DNA of 64,000 nucleotides from Novosphingobium sp. (GCF_039595395.1 NZ_JBCNLP010000006.1:253001-317000); one strand, 5' to 3'; numbered from the stretch's first letter, positions 8,448-18,063 are shown. Made by a program: numbers and translations. Notes: generated by a model not told the origin, from the sequence alone.

Positions 8448-9921
8448 TCCCAAACCCACGCCGTATCGTCATTGCCGGAGGCGGCACCGCAGGATGGATG
8501 GCCGCCGCCGCGATCACGCGCACGATGGGCCGCACCGCGCAGGTCACGCTGATTGAATCGGATGCCATCGGCACGGTCGGGGTGGGGGAATCGACGATCC
8601 CGCCGCTCGTCATCTACAACCGGCTGCTCGGCATCGGCGAGGCCGATTTCATGCGCGCGACGCAAGCCACCTTCAAGCTGGGCATCCTGTTCGACGGCTG
8701 GAAGAACGGCAAGACCGCTATTTCCACTCCTTCGGGCTGACCGGGCAGGATCATTGGTCCGCCGGTTTCCAGCATTTCTGGCTGAACGGGCTGGAACGCG
8801 GGCATGACGAGTCCTACGACGCCTATTGCCTCGAATTGGTCGCTGCGCTGGACGGAAAATTCGCGCACCTCCCCGATGAGCGCATGAATTATGCCTATCA
8901 GCTCGATGCCACGCTCTACGCCCAGTTCCTGCGGCGCATGGCGGAGGGCGATGGCGCGCACCGGATCGAGGGCAAGATCGCCCATGTCGCGCTCGACAGC
9001 GAAAGCGGCGATGTTGCCGCGCTTCATCTTGAATCGGGGACCGTGGTCGAGGGTGACCTGTTCATCGACTGCACCGGCTTTCGCGCTCTGCTGATCGAGC
9101 AGGCCTTGCATGCGGGCTTTGACGACTGGACGCACTGGCTGCCCTGCGATTCCGCCATCGCGGTGCAGACCGAGAATGTCGGCCCGCCCGTGCCTTATAC
9201 CCGCGCCATGGCGCATGATGCGGGCTGGCAGTGGCGGATTCCGCTGCAGCATCGCTCGGGCAATGGCATCGTCTTTTCCAGCCGCTATCTGGAGCGTGAC
9301 GCCGCGCTTGAGCGCCTGCTTGGCAACATCGAGGGCAAGGTCCTGACCGAGCCGAACAATCTGCGCTTCGTCACGGGCGCCAGGCGGAAGCAATGGCATC
9401 GCAATGTCGTGGCCATCGGCCTGTCGAGCGGCTTTATGGAGCCGCTGGAATCGACCAGCATTCATCTTATCCAGCGCGCGATCCTCAGGCTGATCCGGAT
9501 GATGCCGGGCGGGCCGATCTCGCCGCGCGACATCGCCGAGTTCAACGACCAGCAATTCGCGGATATGGAACAGATCCGCGATTTCCTGATCCTCCACTAC
9601 AAGGCGACCGATCGGCGTGACTCCGCTTTCTGGCGGCAATGTGCGAGCATGGACATTCCCGACAGCCTTGCGCAAAAAATCGAGCTGTTCCGCGAAACCG
9701 GCCGGGTCTTCCGCCGCAATGAGGAGCTGTTCGCGGAGAACAGTTGGGTGCAGGTGATGATGGGGCAGGGGATCATGCCCGCCACCCATCATCCGATTGC
9801 CGCCAAGCTGCCCGATGAGGAACTGGCGAAGTTCCTCTCCACACTGCGCGACAATGTGAAACGCACGGTTGCGGGCTTGCCGCCGCATGCCGACTATGTC
9901 GCGCATTATTGCGGAGCCTGA
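8444..9921 (+). pseudogene. Tryptophan halogenase-like flavoprotein, frameshifted
   Basis: Two frames together encode a full-length (~490 aa) flavin-dependent tryptophan halogenase-like protein. The first frame (8444 to a stop near 8740) has the FAD-binding G-G-G-T-A-G-W-M and G-V-G-E-S-T-I-P-P motifs. Homology then passes to the -1 frame and runs to 9921, with G-W-Q-W-R-I-P-L (covers the W-x-W-x-I signature) and a normal C-terminus. The break is near 8712-8716: restoring one base, so that the frame reads lysine-aspartate-arginine-tyrosine-phenylalanine-histidine, joins the two parts. Either one base was lost in the cell or the assembly has an indel. In such TBDR loci these proteins have no proven halogenating activity. 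Coupled to the cupin by ATGA. Confidence 0.8.
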
Positions 9922-9926
9922 AGGCG

Positions 9927-10986
9927 ATGGCGCGCAGGCGGCAGGCTGTCACGATCAAGCATGTGGCCGCTGATGCGGGCGTGTCGCTGCAGACCGTCAG
10001 CCGTGTCATCAACAAGGAGCCCAGCGTCCGGGCGGAATTGGTGGAACGGGTTCAGGAGGCGATCACCCGGCTCGGCTATGTCCCCTCGATCGCGGCGCAG
10101 CGGATGGGGGGCTCGCGTTCCTATCTGATCGTTGCGCTCAACGACCGGGAGCGTACCATCGCCGACTGGCGCGCGCGCGAAGGCACCGACTGGGTCGACC
10201 AGATGCTGCTGGGCGGCATGCTGACCTGCGCGACCCATGGCTATCGCATGATCGTCGAACTGGTCGACACGCATAGCGATCATATCGAACGCGAATTGAT
10301 GGCGGCGATTGCCGCGCTGCAGCCCGATGGCGTGATCCTGACCCCGCCCCATTCGGACAATCCGCTGATCATCGGCCTGCTGGAGCAGCAACGGATCAGC
10401 TTCGCGCGGATCGGCTCGCGGCGCGGGGGGGGCGGGTTTTGCCTTGACGATGGACGATGAATCCGCGGCCTCGCTGGCCACCGAGCACCTGATCGCGCTG
10501 GGCCACACCAGGATCGGCTTCATTGCCGGACCGGAGGATTATGAACTGAGCGCATGGCGCATCGATGGCTGGCGCAAGACGATGCTGGCGGCGGGCCTTG
10601 CGGACGATCTGCTGGCGCGGGGCGATTTTGGCTATGCCTCGGGCCGGGATGCGGCGATCGCCTTGCTCGACGCCGCCGATCCCGCGACCGCGATCATCGC
10701 CAGCAATGACCAGATGGCGCTCGCCACACTAGAGACCTGCCGGAGCCGGGGGATCGAGGTGCCGCGCGACCTGTCATTGGTCAGCTTCGACAACACGCCG
10801 ATCGTGCGCTTCACGCATCCGCCGCTCACGGCGATTGATCAGCCGATCGCCGACCTGGCGGCGCAGGCTGTCGAACTCATCATCGCCGAGCTTGCGGGGC
10901 GCGACGCGCCAAGCCAGCCGATCATCGTTCCCGCGACGCTCGAACTGCGCCAATCGACCGCCCCGCGTCACCGGAGCGATGCCTGA
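9927..10986 (+). pseudogene. LacI family transcriptional regulator, frameshifted at a G8 tract
   Basis: The N-terminal part has a LacI helix-turn-helix (V-T-I-K-H-V-A-A-D-A-G-V-S-L-Q-T-V-S-R-V) starting at the ATG at 9927. The frame runs into a run of eight G at 10425-10432 and stops at 10460. The next frame (open through 10444) continues the periplasmic-binding-protein-like effector domain: M-D-D-E-S-A-A-S-L-A-T-E-H-L, G-H-T-R-I-G-F-I-A-G-P and S-F-D-N-T-P. With seven G the two parts fuse to one 352-residue repressor. Expected to control the GH3/TBDR promoters through the operator at 3283. As written, only a DNA-binding fragment without its full sensor domain would be made. Confidence 0.85.
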
Positions 10987-11317
10987 GCAGATCGTGAAGC
11001 ACTCTCCGGACGGACGGCGTGAATGGCGCCGCTTCCGATCCGGCGGGAGATGGGCTCCGCCTCACGACCGCGCCTGCCTGAGCTATCGGAGTGGGGGTAC
11101 CGCGTCCTTTCCCGCTCAAGGATTAAAGGTTTCTGGGCCGCTGCAGGTGATGGCCGGCGCTTGAAATCAGGTGGCGAAAAGGGGAAGTATCATCCTGTGT
11201 CCCGCCGTTTCCGGCGATCCCTCGCGCGTCACCACGAACAAACAGGCCATATGGACTGGCGGATTGTTCTGTCGCTTGATAGAAAGCGATCACGACAATA
11301 GGGAACGCCAATTGCTT
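10987..11317. other. Intergenic region, no recognised feature
   Basis: 331 bases between the LacI gene and the secreted hypothetical. Open frames here lack family resemblance. An AGGGA at 11300-11304 may serve as ribosome binding site for the next gene. I see no clear promoter or terminator. Confidence 0.4.
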
Positions 11318-11962
11318 ATGTTCGTCTTCCTGTTGGTGCAAGCCGCTGCCTTATCGTTCTCGCAGCTTCGGGATTTGCCGTCGGCAGTGGCGGGCGACGC
11401 TGTCCTGCGCGATCAACAGCATGGTCACATCGAGACATTCGAGGCGCCAACCGGAGGCTTGAACGCGCCGGGTGTGGTTGACGGCCAGTTTGTGGAACGT
11501 CCGACCGTGAGCGGCTCAGGCTGTGTCAGACGGCGCTGGACCGTGACATTCCATGCGGCACCGGGGGCGGCCATCGACACCGCCACTGCGGCAGGCATCT
11601 ACAGCACATGGGAGATTGCAGCCTCGCCGCATGGTGTCTGCCCCTCTGGACGCTATGTACACTTGAATCCCGGCGTGAGCGTGGATCAGGGATGGAATGC
11701 CTTGGCGCACCTTGAAGCGGTGAGCGCCGCAGGCAGCCGGATCGAGTTCCAATGCTCCGACAGGACATCCTCCGGCCTGTGCGACAGCAGCACAGCGATC
11801 CGTTCCGGTGTGCGCCGATTAGCGCCCTGGGCCATCACGCTTGAGGCCGGTGAGGTCGTGATGTGGTTGGGTGTGCCGGGCGATGTCGTCACCGAGGTGC
11901 GTTTTCAATCGACGGATCCGACCAAGGTCACCGTAACGCGCAAAGTGCCCGCGCCGTTCTGA
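11318..11962 (+). CDS. Secreted protein of unknown function
   Basis: 214 residues from the ATG at 11318. This start is preferred over 11171 because it gives a short signal peptide (M-F-V-F-L-L-V-Q-A-A-A-L-S) and has AGGGA upstream. I do not recognise a family. The mature part holds three or four cysteines, a W-T-V-T-F-H strand, and a beta-rich pattern ending in V-T-V-T-R-K-V-P. It stands alone between the LacI regulator and a convergent EamA gene. The codon bias looks somewhat less GC-rich at third positions than its neighbours, which may indicate a recent arrival, but I did not compute it. Confidence 0.5.
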   Translation: MFVFLLVQAAALSFSQLRDLPSAVAGDAVLRDQQHGHIETFEAPTGGLNAPGVVDGQFVERPTVSGSGCVRRRWTVTFHAAPGAAIDTATAAGIYSTWEIAASPHGVCPSGRYVHLNPGVSVDQGWNALAHLEAVSAAGSRIEFQCSDRTSSGLCDSSTAIRSGVRRLAPWAITLEAGEVVMWLGVPGDVVTEVRFQSTDPTKVTVTRKVPAPF

Positions 11963-12102
11963 CATACGCCTGCTTTGCAAGACCGCACTGCCGTATATCC
12001 TGTGGCCAGGACCCTGTCGGCAAGGCTCCTGCCTATTTGTGACCAATTCAGGGCCATAATGTGGCTACGCGGGCCCGCATTCGATCGCCCCTCGGCGCCA
12101 TC

Positions 12103-12540
12103 TCAGGCCAGTGCGACGCAGATTGCGCCCAGAGTGATCAGGCCTATGCCCAGCCAACCGCGCGCACTGAGGTTTTCGCCCAGCAGGAAGACGCCGGCCA
12201 ATGCGACGATGACGACGCTCAGCTTGTCAATCGGCGCAACCCTTGCCGCATCCCCCATTTTGAGTGCCCGGAAATAGCAGAGCCATGATGCCCCCGTCGC
12301 CAGACCCGAGAGCACCAGAAACGCCCAACTGCGTGCGCTGATCTGATCCAGCGCATGGAACTTGCCCCCGAAGATCAGCATGGCCCCCAGAATCAGGACG
12401 ATCACGATGGTCCGCAAAAAGGTCGCGAGATCGGAATTGATGCCCTCGATGCCGATCTTGGCGAAGATTGCCGTCAAGGCGGCAAAGACCGCCGAAAGCA
12501 GGCTCCAGAACAGCCATGAGGCTGAGGCGATGTTGAGCAT
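12103..12540 (-). CDS. Small EamA/DMT-superfamily transporter
   Basis: 145 residues with about five hydrophobic segments and a single EamA domain, half the length of the common two-domain exporters. Small single-domain members act as dimers. Typical features are the F-A-K-I-G-I-E-G-I helix-1 end, the L-A-T-G-A-S-W-L-C-Y-F-R-A-L turn and the C-terminal L-G-E-N-L-S-A-R-G-W-L-G-I-G-L-I repeat motif. It is an inner-membrane carrier; the substrate is unknown. Monocistronic, convergent with the hypothetical at 11318. Confidence 0.85.
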   Translation of the reverse strand: MLNIASASWLFWSLLSAVFAALTAIFAKIGIEGINSDLATFLRTIVIVLILGAMLIFGGKFHALDQISARSWAFLVLSGLATGASWLCYFRALKMGDAARVAPIDKLSVVIVALAGVFLLGENLSARGWLGIGLITLGAICVALA

Positions 12541-12956
12541 GGGTCTTGTCCTCCGGGGCGGTACCGCGCTTGCAGGCGCTCATCCGACAGTTGCAGCCTT
12601 TTCCCTTACCGCAATCCGGGGAGGAGGTCTTTGGAAGAACCCTGCCCGCCGCACCGGGCGAGGCGCTGCGATGTATAGGAATTTCTCATATACCGTTTCC
12701 GGGCGGGATCGGCATATGGATTTCTTTATTATTCCACATAAATTCAATGTTATGTTGAAAGCAGACTGCTTTCTTCCTTTTCCATAAAGGAAGCATTCTG
12801 CCGGACAAAGCAAAGCTATATTGTCGGATATCCAATCGGATAAGTAGACAATAACCCGGAAGCGGCCGCCGAAGGGAATGAAGGCGCCGCTTGATCGACG
12901 ACTGAAGCATGCGATATCCGGGCATCAGGGTCCGGTGTCGCATTCCCTCACATCAA
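12541..12956. promoter_or_regulatory. AT-rich regulatory region with stacked inverted repeats
   Basis: This stretch separates the EamA gene from the TBDR at 13184 and is unusually AT-rich. It holds GAAAGCA-GAC-TGCTTTC (12757-12773), directly followed by CTTCCTTT-5-AAAGGAAG (12773-12793), then TATTGTC (12819-12825) with GACAATA (12847-12853) enclosing the 8-bp palindrome GGATATCC (12826-12833). These are candidate operators or 5'-UTR hairpins. No coding frame here looks real. Confidence 0.5.
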
Positions 12957-12967
12957 GGGACTTAGCG

Positions 12968-12994
12968 ATGAACATCATCAGGCAGCTCTCCTAA
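12968..12994 (+). CDS. 8-codon leader peptide (uORF) ahead of the TBDR/TauD operon
   Basis: ATG at 12968 to TAA at 12992-12994 encodes M-N-I-I-R-Q-L-S, with a good ribosome binding site AAGGGA at 12955-12960 (7-base spacing). Just after the stop, GGCGC (13001-13005) can pair with GCGCC (13011-13015) across a 5-base loop, with possible extension through GACA/TGTC. The arrangement of Shine-Dalgarno, short peptide and hairpin suggests translation-dependent control of the downstream genes. It contains no run of one regulatory codon. Confidence 0.4.
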   Translation: MNIIRQLS

Positions 12995-13183
12995 GCGACA
13001 GGCGCATTCCGCGCCCGTCTGTCCTTTCGTCCACGTCCGGCACAGCGATGTCGGGTGGCGAGGGGATTCGTCCATCATCAACCGCTTGGCCATCGGTCCT
13101 GCGGAGCGGGGCAGGCTGCGCGCCATGCGAGGCAGCGTTGCGCCCCGGCGGCTGCCATCCATCTTTTCAGAACAGGGATTGAC

Positions 13184-15622
13184 GTGAACAAGACGCTTTC
13201 GTCCGCTTTTCATCGCAGCGCCATCCGCAGCAGCAAGGCCTTGTTGCTGTCTGCCGCCGGTCCCGTCGCGCTGGCCTGCGCAGCCCCGGCGCTGGCCGAT
13301 GAAGGCGCCGCAGCCCCTCTCGCGGTCACCGCCACCGCTGAAACCCCGATTGGCGAGCCCATTCTGGTGACCGCGCGCCGTCGCGACGAGAATGTGCAGA
13401 AGGTGCCCATCGCCATCAGCGTGATCGGTTCCGAAGCTCTGGCCAAAACGGGCAATTACACGCTGTCCCAAGTCCAGCAGCTCGTGCCCAGTCTTCAGGT
13501 TTACAGCTTCAATCCGCGCAACACCAACATCAACATTCGCGGGCTGGGTGCCAATGTCTCGCTGACCAATGACGGGCTGGAGAATGGCGTCGGCTTCTAT
13601 CTGGACAATGTCTATTACGGGCGGCCCGGCCAGTCGCAGTTCGATCTGGTCGACCTCCAGCAGATCGAGGTGCTGCGCGGGCCGCAGGGCACGCTGTTTG
13701 GCAAGAACACCACGGCGGGCGCGATCAACATCACCAGCAAGGCACCCAGCTTCAGGCCCGAAGCCTATGGCGAGGCCAGCGGCGGCAATTACGGCTATTA
13801 CCAGTTTCGCGCCTCGGTTTCCGCGCCGATCATCGCGGACAAGGCCGCGTTCCGCCTGTCGATCTCCGACACGCATCGGGACGGCTATCTGACCAACATC
13901 CACGATGGATCGAAGGCGCAGGATTACGACAATGTCGCGATCCGCGGCCAGTTGCTGATCAAGCCCGCGGACGCAGTCTCGGTCAAGCTGATCGGTGATT
14001 ATGCCAATCAGCGGCAGAACTATGTGCTCAACGTTCCGGTGGCCTATGTCACCAATTACGACAGCGGCGCCGTTCTGGCGAACAACATCGTGCAGCGCGC
14101 GGCGCGGGCGAATTACACGCTGCTGCCTGCCAGCCCCTTTGCGCGGATCGGCGATTCAGACAGCCATTATCAGGCCAAGATGAGAAGCTATGGCGTCTCG
14201 GGCCAGGTCGACTGGGATCTGGGCGGGCCCGCCCTCACCTCGATCACGGCCTATCGCTGGTGGGACTGGGACCCGGCCAATGATGGCGACAGCACTGGCC
14301 TGCCCGTCACGACCAAGGCGCAGCAGGCCAACCGCCAGCGCCAGTTCAGTCAGGAAATCCGCCTCGCCTCGCAAGGCAAGCACACCATCGACTGGGTGGT
14401 GGGCGCTTATTACTTCTGGCAGACGATCCGTGGCTACGGCGCCTCGGCCTATGGTTCGGCAGCGGCCAACTGGAACCTGCCCACCGCCAATCAGGCGGTT
14501 GCGGCGGCTGCCCTCAACGGCTTCGAGGCGAACAGCTTTTCCGATCCGATCACGCGCAGCTATGCCCTGTTCGGACAGGCGAACTGGAACATCTCCGAGC
14601 GGCTCAGCTTCACCGGTGGGTTGCGCTACACCCATGAGGACAAGAGTGGCGTCTATCGCCAGTGGTGGGCGGCGGGCACCGATCTTTCCACCCTGTCAGC
14701 GGCGGATGCGCAGACCGCGACAGCCTATCGCAACGCCTTCAACCCCCAGACCAGCTACAGCATCGGCCTGAGCGACGACAGCGTTTCAGGCCTGGCCACG
14801 CTGAGCTGGAAGGCAGCGCGCGATGTGCTGATCTATGGCTCCTATTCGCGCGGCAGCAAGTCGGGCGGGCTCAACCTTACCAACATTCCGGCGGGCTTCA
14901 CCACCTCGGCGCTGACCGTGCGCCCCGAAACGGTCGACAATGTCGAAGTTGGCGTGAAATCGCAGTGGTTCGACCGGCATCTGACTGCCAATCTCGCCGG
15001 CTTCTGGACCAATGTGAAGGATTATCAGACCGCCATTTCCGCTTACAATGCGCTGGGCTCGCTGGTGCAATATATTTCCAACATTCCCAAGGTGCGCTCG
15101 CGCGGCATCGAGGGCGATCTGACCTACACCCCCAGCCGCTGGGTGACGCTGACCGCCTCGGGCTCCTATGTGGAGGCGCTGTACCGCGACTATGCCAATG
15201 CGCCGCAGGCGCTTGAGAACAATCCGGCGGCCATCGCGGCGGGTGGATCGGGGCCGACCCAGAACCTGAGCGGCGTGCAACTGCCCGGCGTGCCGCGCTT
15301 CTCCTATTCGCTGGGCGCGGATGTGGCGCAGCCGCTCAAGGGCGGCGGGCTGGTCGTTTATGGCCATGCCGATTTCGCGCATAAATCCAGCTTCAACACC
15401 TCCTCCAACAACAGCCGTTACGCGCAGGTGCCGGGCTACGGCCTGCTCAATGCGCGGCTGGGCATCCGCTCGGAAAGCGACAGATGGGATCTGTCCGTCT
15501 GGGCCCGCAATCTGACGAACACCAACTACTTCCAGGCGCTCAGCGCGGCCGCCACCGGCTACATCACCGGCACCATCGGCGATCCGCGCACCTATGGCGT
15601 CACCGTCAAGACCAAATGGTGA
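13184..15622 (+). CDS. TonB-dependent receptor, sulfonate-like locus
   Basis: 812 residues from a GTG at 13184 with AGGGA just upstream; the longer frame from 13055 has no signal-like start. Signal peptide ends near A-P-A-L-A-D. The plug shows P-I-L-V-T-A-R-R-R-D-E-N-V-Q-K-V-P-I-A, I-R-G-L-G, and the V-E-V-L-R-G-P-Q-G-T-L-F-G-K-N-T-T-A-G-A motif of the FyuA/CirA-like small-ligand receptors. The C-terminus is K-T-K-W. It is followed within 8 bases by an MFS_2 symporter and then a TauD-family dioxygenase, so its ligand may be an organosulfur compound or another TauD substrate rather than a siderophore. Confidence 0.92.
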   Translation: MNKTLSSAFHRSAIRSSKALLLSAAGPVALACAAPALADEGAAAPLAVTATAETPIGEPILVTARRRDENVQKVPIAISVIGSEALAKTGNYTLSQVQQLVPSLQVYSFNPRNTNINIRGLGANVSLTNDGLENGVGFYLDNVYYGRPGQSQFDLVDLQQIEVLRGPQGTLFGKNTTAGAINITSKAPSFRPEAYGEASGGNYGYYQFRASVSAPIIADKAAFRLSISDTHRDGYLTNIHDGSKAQDYDNVAIRGQLLIKPADAVSVKLIGDYANQRQNYVLNVPVAYVTNYDSGAVLANNIVQRAARANYTLLPASPFARIGDSDSHYQAKMRSYGVSGQVDWDLGGPALTSITAYRWWDWDPANDGDSTGLPVTTKAQQANRQRQFSQEIRLASQGKHTIDWVVGAYYFWQTIRGYGASAYGSAAANWNLPTANQAVAAAALNGFEANSFSDPITRSYALFGQANWNISERLSFTGGLRYTHEDKSGVYRQWWAAGTDLSTLSAADAQTATAYRNAFNPQTSYSIGLSDDSVSGLATLSWKAARDVLIYGSYSRGSKSGGLNLTNIPAGFTTSALTVRPETVDNVEVGVKSQWFDRHLTANLAGFWTNVKDYQTAISAYNALGSLVQYISNIPKVRSRGIEGDLTYTPSRWVTLTASGSYVEALYRDYANAPQALENNPAAIAAGGSGPTQNLSGVQLPGVPRFSYSLGADVAQPLKGGGLVVYGHADFAHKSSFNTSSNNSRYAQVPGYGLLNARLGIRSESDRWDLSVWARNLTNTNYFQALSAAATGYITGTIGDPRTYGVTVKTKW

Positions 15623-15630
15623 GGTGAGAC

Positions 15631-17076
15631 ATGGCGACAGTCTATTCCGCAAGGGAGGGCGCCGCCACCGCGCGCTCCACTCCCAACGGCGCGCGCGGCA
15701 AGGCGCATCGGCCCGAAGCCTGGCGGCTGGCGGGCTTTGCCGCCCTGTCGGTGCCGATCTATGCCGCGCAGATGCCGCTCGCGGTGCATCTGCCCGCGAT
15801 CTACACGCAGCATTTTGGCCTTTCGCTGGGCGTGATCGGCCTGCTGTTCCTGATCGAGCGCCTGTGGGGCGCCGTCAGCGACCCGCTGATCGGCGCGTTG
15901 AGCGACCGGACAAGCAGCCGCTTCGGGCGCCGCCGTCCCTGGATCGCGGCGGGGTCGGTGCTGTTCGGTCTGGCCTGCCTGGCCCTGTTCTTTCCGAGCC
16001 GGGCGCTGGTGTCGCCCGCCTACCTCGGGCTTGGGCTGTTCCTGCTCTATCTCGGCTGGTCGATGATGCAGATCCCCTATCTGGCCTGGTCCGGGGAGAT
16101 TTCCGCCGACTATCATGGCCGCACCCGCGTGGCGACCTATCAGCAGGTGGCCGGTTCCTTCGCGCTGCTGATGGTGCTGGTCCTGCCGACGATCATTGAC
16201 CAGTTGCGCCCCGGCGACAGCGGCTTGCGGCTGGCGGCGATGGGGGCGGCGGTGCTGGTCAGTCTGGTGATCGCCCTGCCGCTGACCCTGCGCGCCTTTC
16301 CCGAGCAGACCCCAGGCGAGGCACCGGCCGGCACGACACCGGTCCGCCGCCAGCCCCTTGGCCGCACGCTGAGCCTGATCGTCCGCGAGAAGCTGCTGCG
16401 CCGCGTCCTGCTCTCGGATTTCGCGGTCACGGCGGGGCAGGGCACGCGCGCCGGATTGATCGTCTTCTTCGCCACCTTTTACATGGGCCTGCCGCAATGG
16501 GCGAGCGGCCTCTATCTGCTGCAGTTCATCTTCGGTGTCGTGGCCGGCCCCGTCTGGGCGCAGATCGGCTATCGCTTCGGCAAGCATCGCGCCGCCATCG
16601 CCGGAGAGCTGGCGCAGGTGGCCATCAATCTGGGCCTGCTCCTCGTGGTGCCGGGCGGCATCGCCCTGATGGTGGCGCTGACCGTGGCGCAGGGGCTGAC
16701 GCAAAGCTCGGGCAATCTGATGCTGCGCTCGATGGTCGCCGATATCGCCGATGAACACCGCCTGCGCACCGGCGAGGATCGCGCCGCCCTGTTCTTCTCG
16801 GCCTTCAGCGTCTCGATGAAGGCGGGCACCGCCTTTGCCGTGGGCGTGGCGCTGCCGCTGGTGGGCTGGCTGGGCTTCAGCCCGCATGCCGCGCACAATA
16901 CGCCCGAAGCGCTCAGGGGCCTGCTCTATGTCTTCGCGCTGGGCCCGGCGCTCGCCCATCTGCTCTCGGCCTGGCTGATCATGGGCTTCCCGCTCGATGA
17001 AGCGCGCCATGCCGAGGTCCGCCGCGCGCTTGCCGAGCGGGCCGCCGCCACCCCTTTCTCCACCGCCGCCGAATAA
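15631..17076 (+). CDS. MFS_2/GPH-type sugar:cation symporter-like permease
   Basis: 481 residues with about 12 membrane segments. The loop L-I-G-A-L-S-D-R-T-S-S-R-F-G-R-R-R-P-W is diagnostic for the GPH/MFS_2 family (MelB relatives). It would carry the ligand delivered by the upstream TBDR across the inner membrane. The gene lies 8 bases after the TBDR stop and 31 bases before the TauD-like gene, so the three are co-transcribed. Substrate unknown; GPH members carry sugars, glucuronides or sulfonates such as sulfoquinovose. Confidence 0.85.
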   Translation: MATVYSAREGAATARSTPNGARGKAHRPEAWRLAGFAALSVPIYAAQMPLAVHLPAIYTQHFGLSLGVIGLLFLIERLWGAVSDPLIGALSDRTSSRFGRRRPWIAAGSVLFGLACLALFFPSRALVSPAYLGLGLFLLYLGWSMMQIPYLAWSGEISADYHGRTRVATYQQVAGSFALLMVLVLPTIIDQLRPGDSGLRLAAMGAAVLVSLVIALPLTLRAFPEQTPGEAPAGTTPVRRQPLGRTLSLIVREKLLRRVLLSDFAVTAGQGTRAGLIVFFATFYMGLPQWASGLYLLQFIFGVVAGPVWAQIGYRFGKHRAAIAGELAQVAINLGLLLVVPGGIALMVALTVAQGLTQSSGNLMLRSMVADIADEHRLRTGEDRAALFFSAFSVSMKAGTAFAVGVALPLVGWLGFSPHAAHNTPEALRGLLYVFALGPALAHLLSAWLIMGFPLDEARHAEVRRALAERAAATPFSTAAE

Positions 17077-17107
17077 CCGCCAACCCGATTGTCAAAGGAG
17101 TACGACC

Positions 17108-18043
17108 ATGACTGATACCATCCACCGCTTCAGCAATGCCGCCGATGATCAAAGCCCGCTCGACATCGTGCCGGTTGCAGGCCGGATCGGCGCGGAAATC
17201 CGCAATGTGCGCCTGTCAGGCGATCTTGATGCCGCCACGCTGGGGGCGGTGCGCGCCGCTCTGCTGCGGCACAAGGTGATCTTCTTCCGTGGCCAGCACG
17301 ATCTGACCGATCAGGAGCATGAGGCCTTCGCCGCCCTGCTGGGCGATCCGGTGGCCCATCCCACGGTGCCGGTGGTCGAGGGTTCGCGCTATCTGCTCGA
17401 ACTGGATTCGAAGGAGGGTGAGGCCGCCTCGAGCTGGCACACCGATGTCACCTTCGTGGAAGCCTATCCCAAGGCCTCGATCCTGCGTGCGCTGACCATC
17501 CCCGAGGCGGGCGGCGACACGCTGTGGGCCAATGGCGTGACCGCCTATGAAGAGCTGACCGAGCCGCTTCGCGCTCTGGTCGATGGATTGTGGGCGGTGC
17601 ATACCAACAAATATGATTATGCCGGCACCTTCGGCAGCAAGGATTCCAAACGCGCCGAGGCCTATTCCAAGATCTTCGCCTCGACCGTTTATGAAACCGA
17701 GCATCCCGTCGTGCGCGTCCACCCCGAAACCGGGGAGCGCAGCCTGCTTCTGGGCCATTTCGTCAAGCAGTTTGTCGGGCTGACCTCGGCGGATTCGCAG
17801 AGAATCTTCGCCATCCTGCAGGACCACATCACCAAGCCGGAAAACACCGTGCGCTGGCGCTGGCAGGTCGGCGACGTGGCCATTTGGGACAATCGCGCCA
17901 CCCAGCATCGCGCCATCGCCGATTTCGGCCTCCAGCGTCGCACGCTGCGCCGCGCCACGGTGGCGGGCGACGTGCCGGTCTCGATTGACGGCCGTCGCAG
18001 CCGCACCGTGAAACAGGAAAGCGCCGAGGTGACCGACGCCTGA
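17108..18043 (+). CDS. TauD/TfdA family Fe(II)/2-oxoglutarate dioxygenase
   Basis: 311 residues from the ATG at 17108 with an AAGGAG box at 17095-17100. The iron ligands are His111 and Asp113 (S-S-W-H-T-D-V-T-F) and His267 (A-T-Q-H-R-A-I); the 2-oxoglutarate-binding arginine is in the R-R-T-L-R-R-A segment. The family hydroxylates taurine, alkylsulfates or aryloxyacids so that sulfite, sulfate or an aldehyde is released. The TBDR and symporter upstream make this the catabolic step of the module. The exact substrate cannot be read from sequence. A terminator follows. Confidence 0.9.
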   Translation: MTDTIHRFSNAADDQSPLDIVPVAGRIGAEIRNVRLSGDLDAATLGAVRAALLRHKVIFFRGQHDLTDQEHEAFAALLGDPVAHPTVPVVEGSRYLLELDSKEGEAASSWHTDVTFVEAYPKASILRALTIPEAGGDTLWANGVTAYEELTEPLRALVDGLWAVHTNKYDYAGTFGSKDSKRAEAYSKIFASTVYETEHPVVRVHPETGERSLLLGHFVKQFVGLTSADSQRIFAILQDHITKPENTVRWRWQVGDVAIWDNRATQHRAIADFGLQRRTLRRATVAGDVPVSIDGRRSRTVKQESAEVTDA

Positions 18044-18063
18044 TCGCAGCGGTCTGCCTGCCG

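Noticed and set aside
12362..12787. 141-codon plus frame
   Set aside because: Its first half is antisense to the EamA gene and the rest crosses the AT-rich regulatory region.
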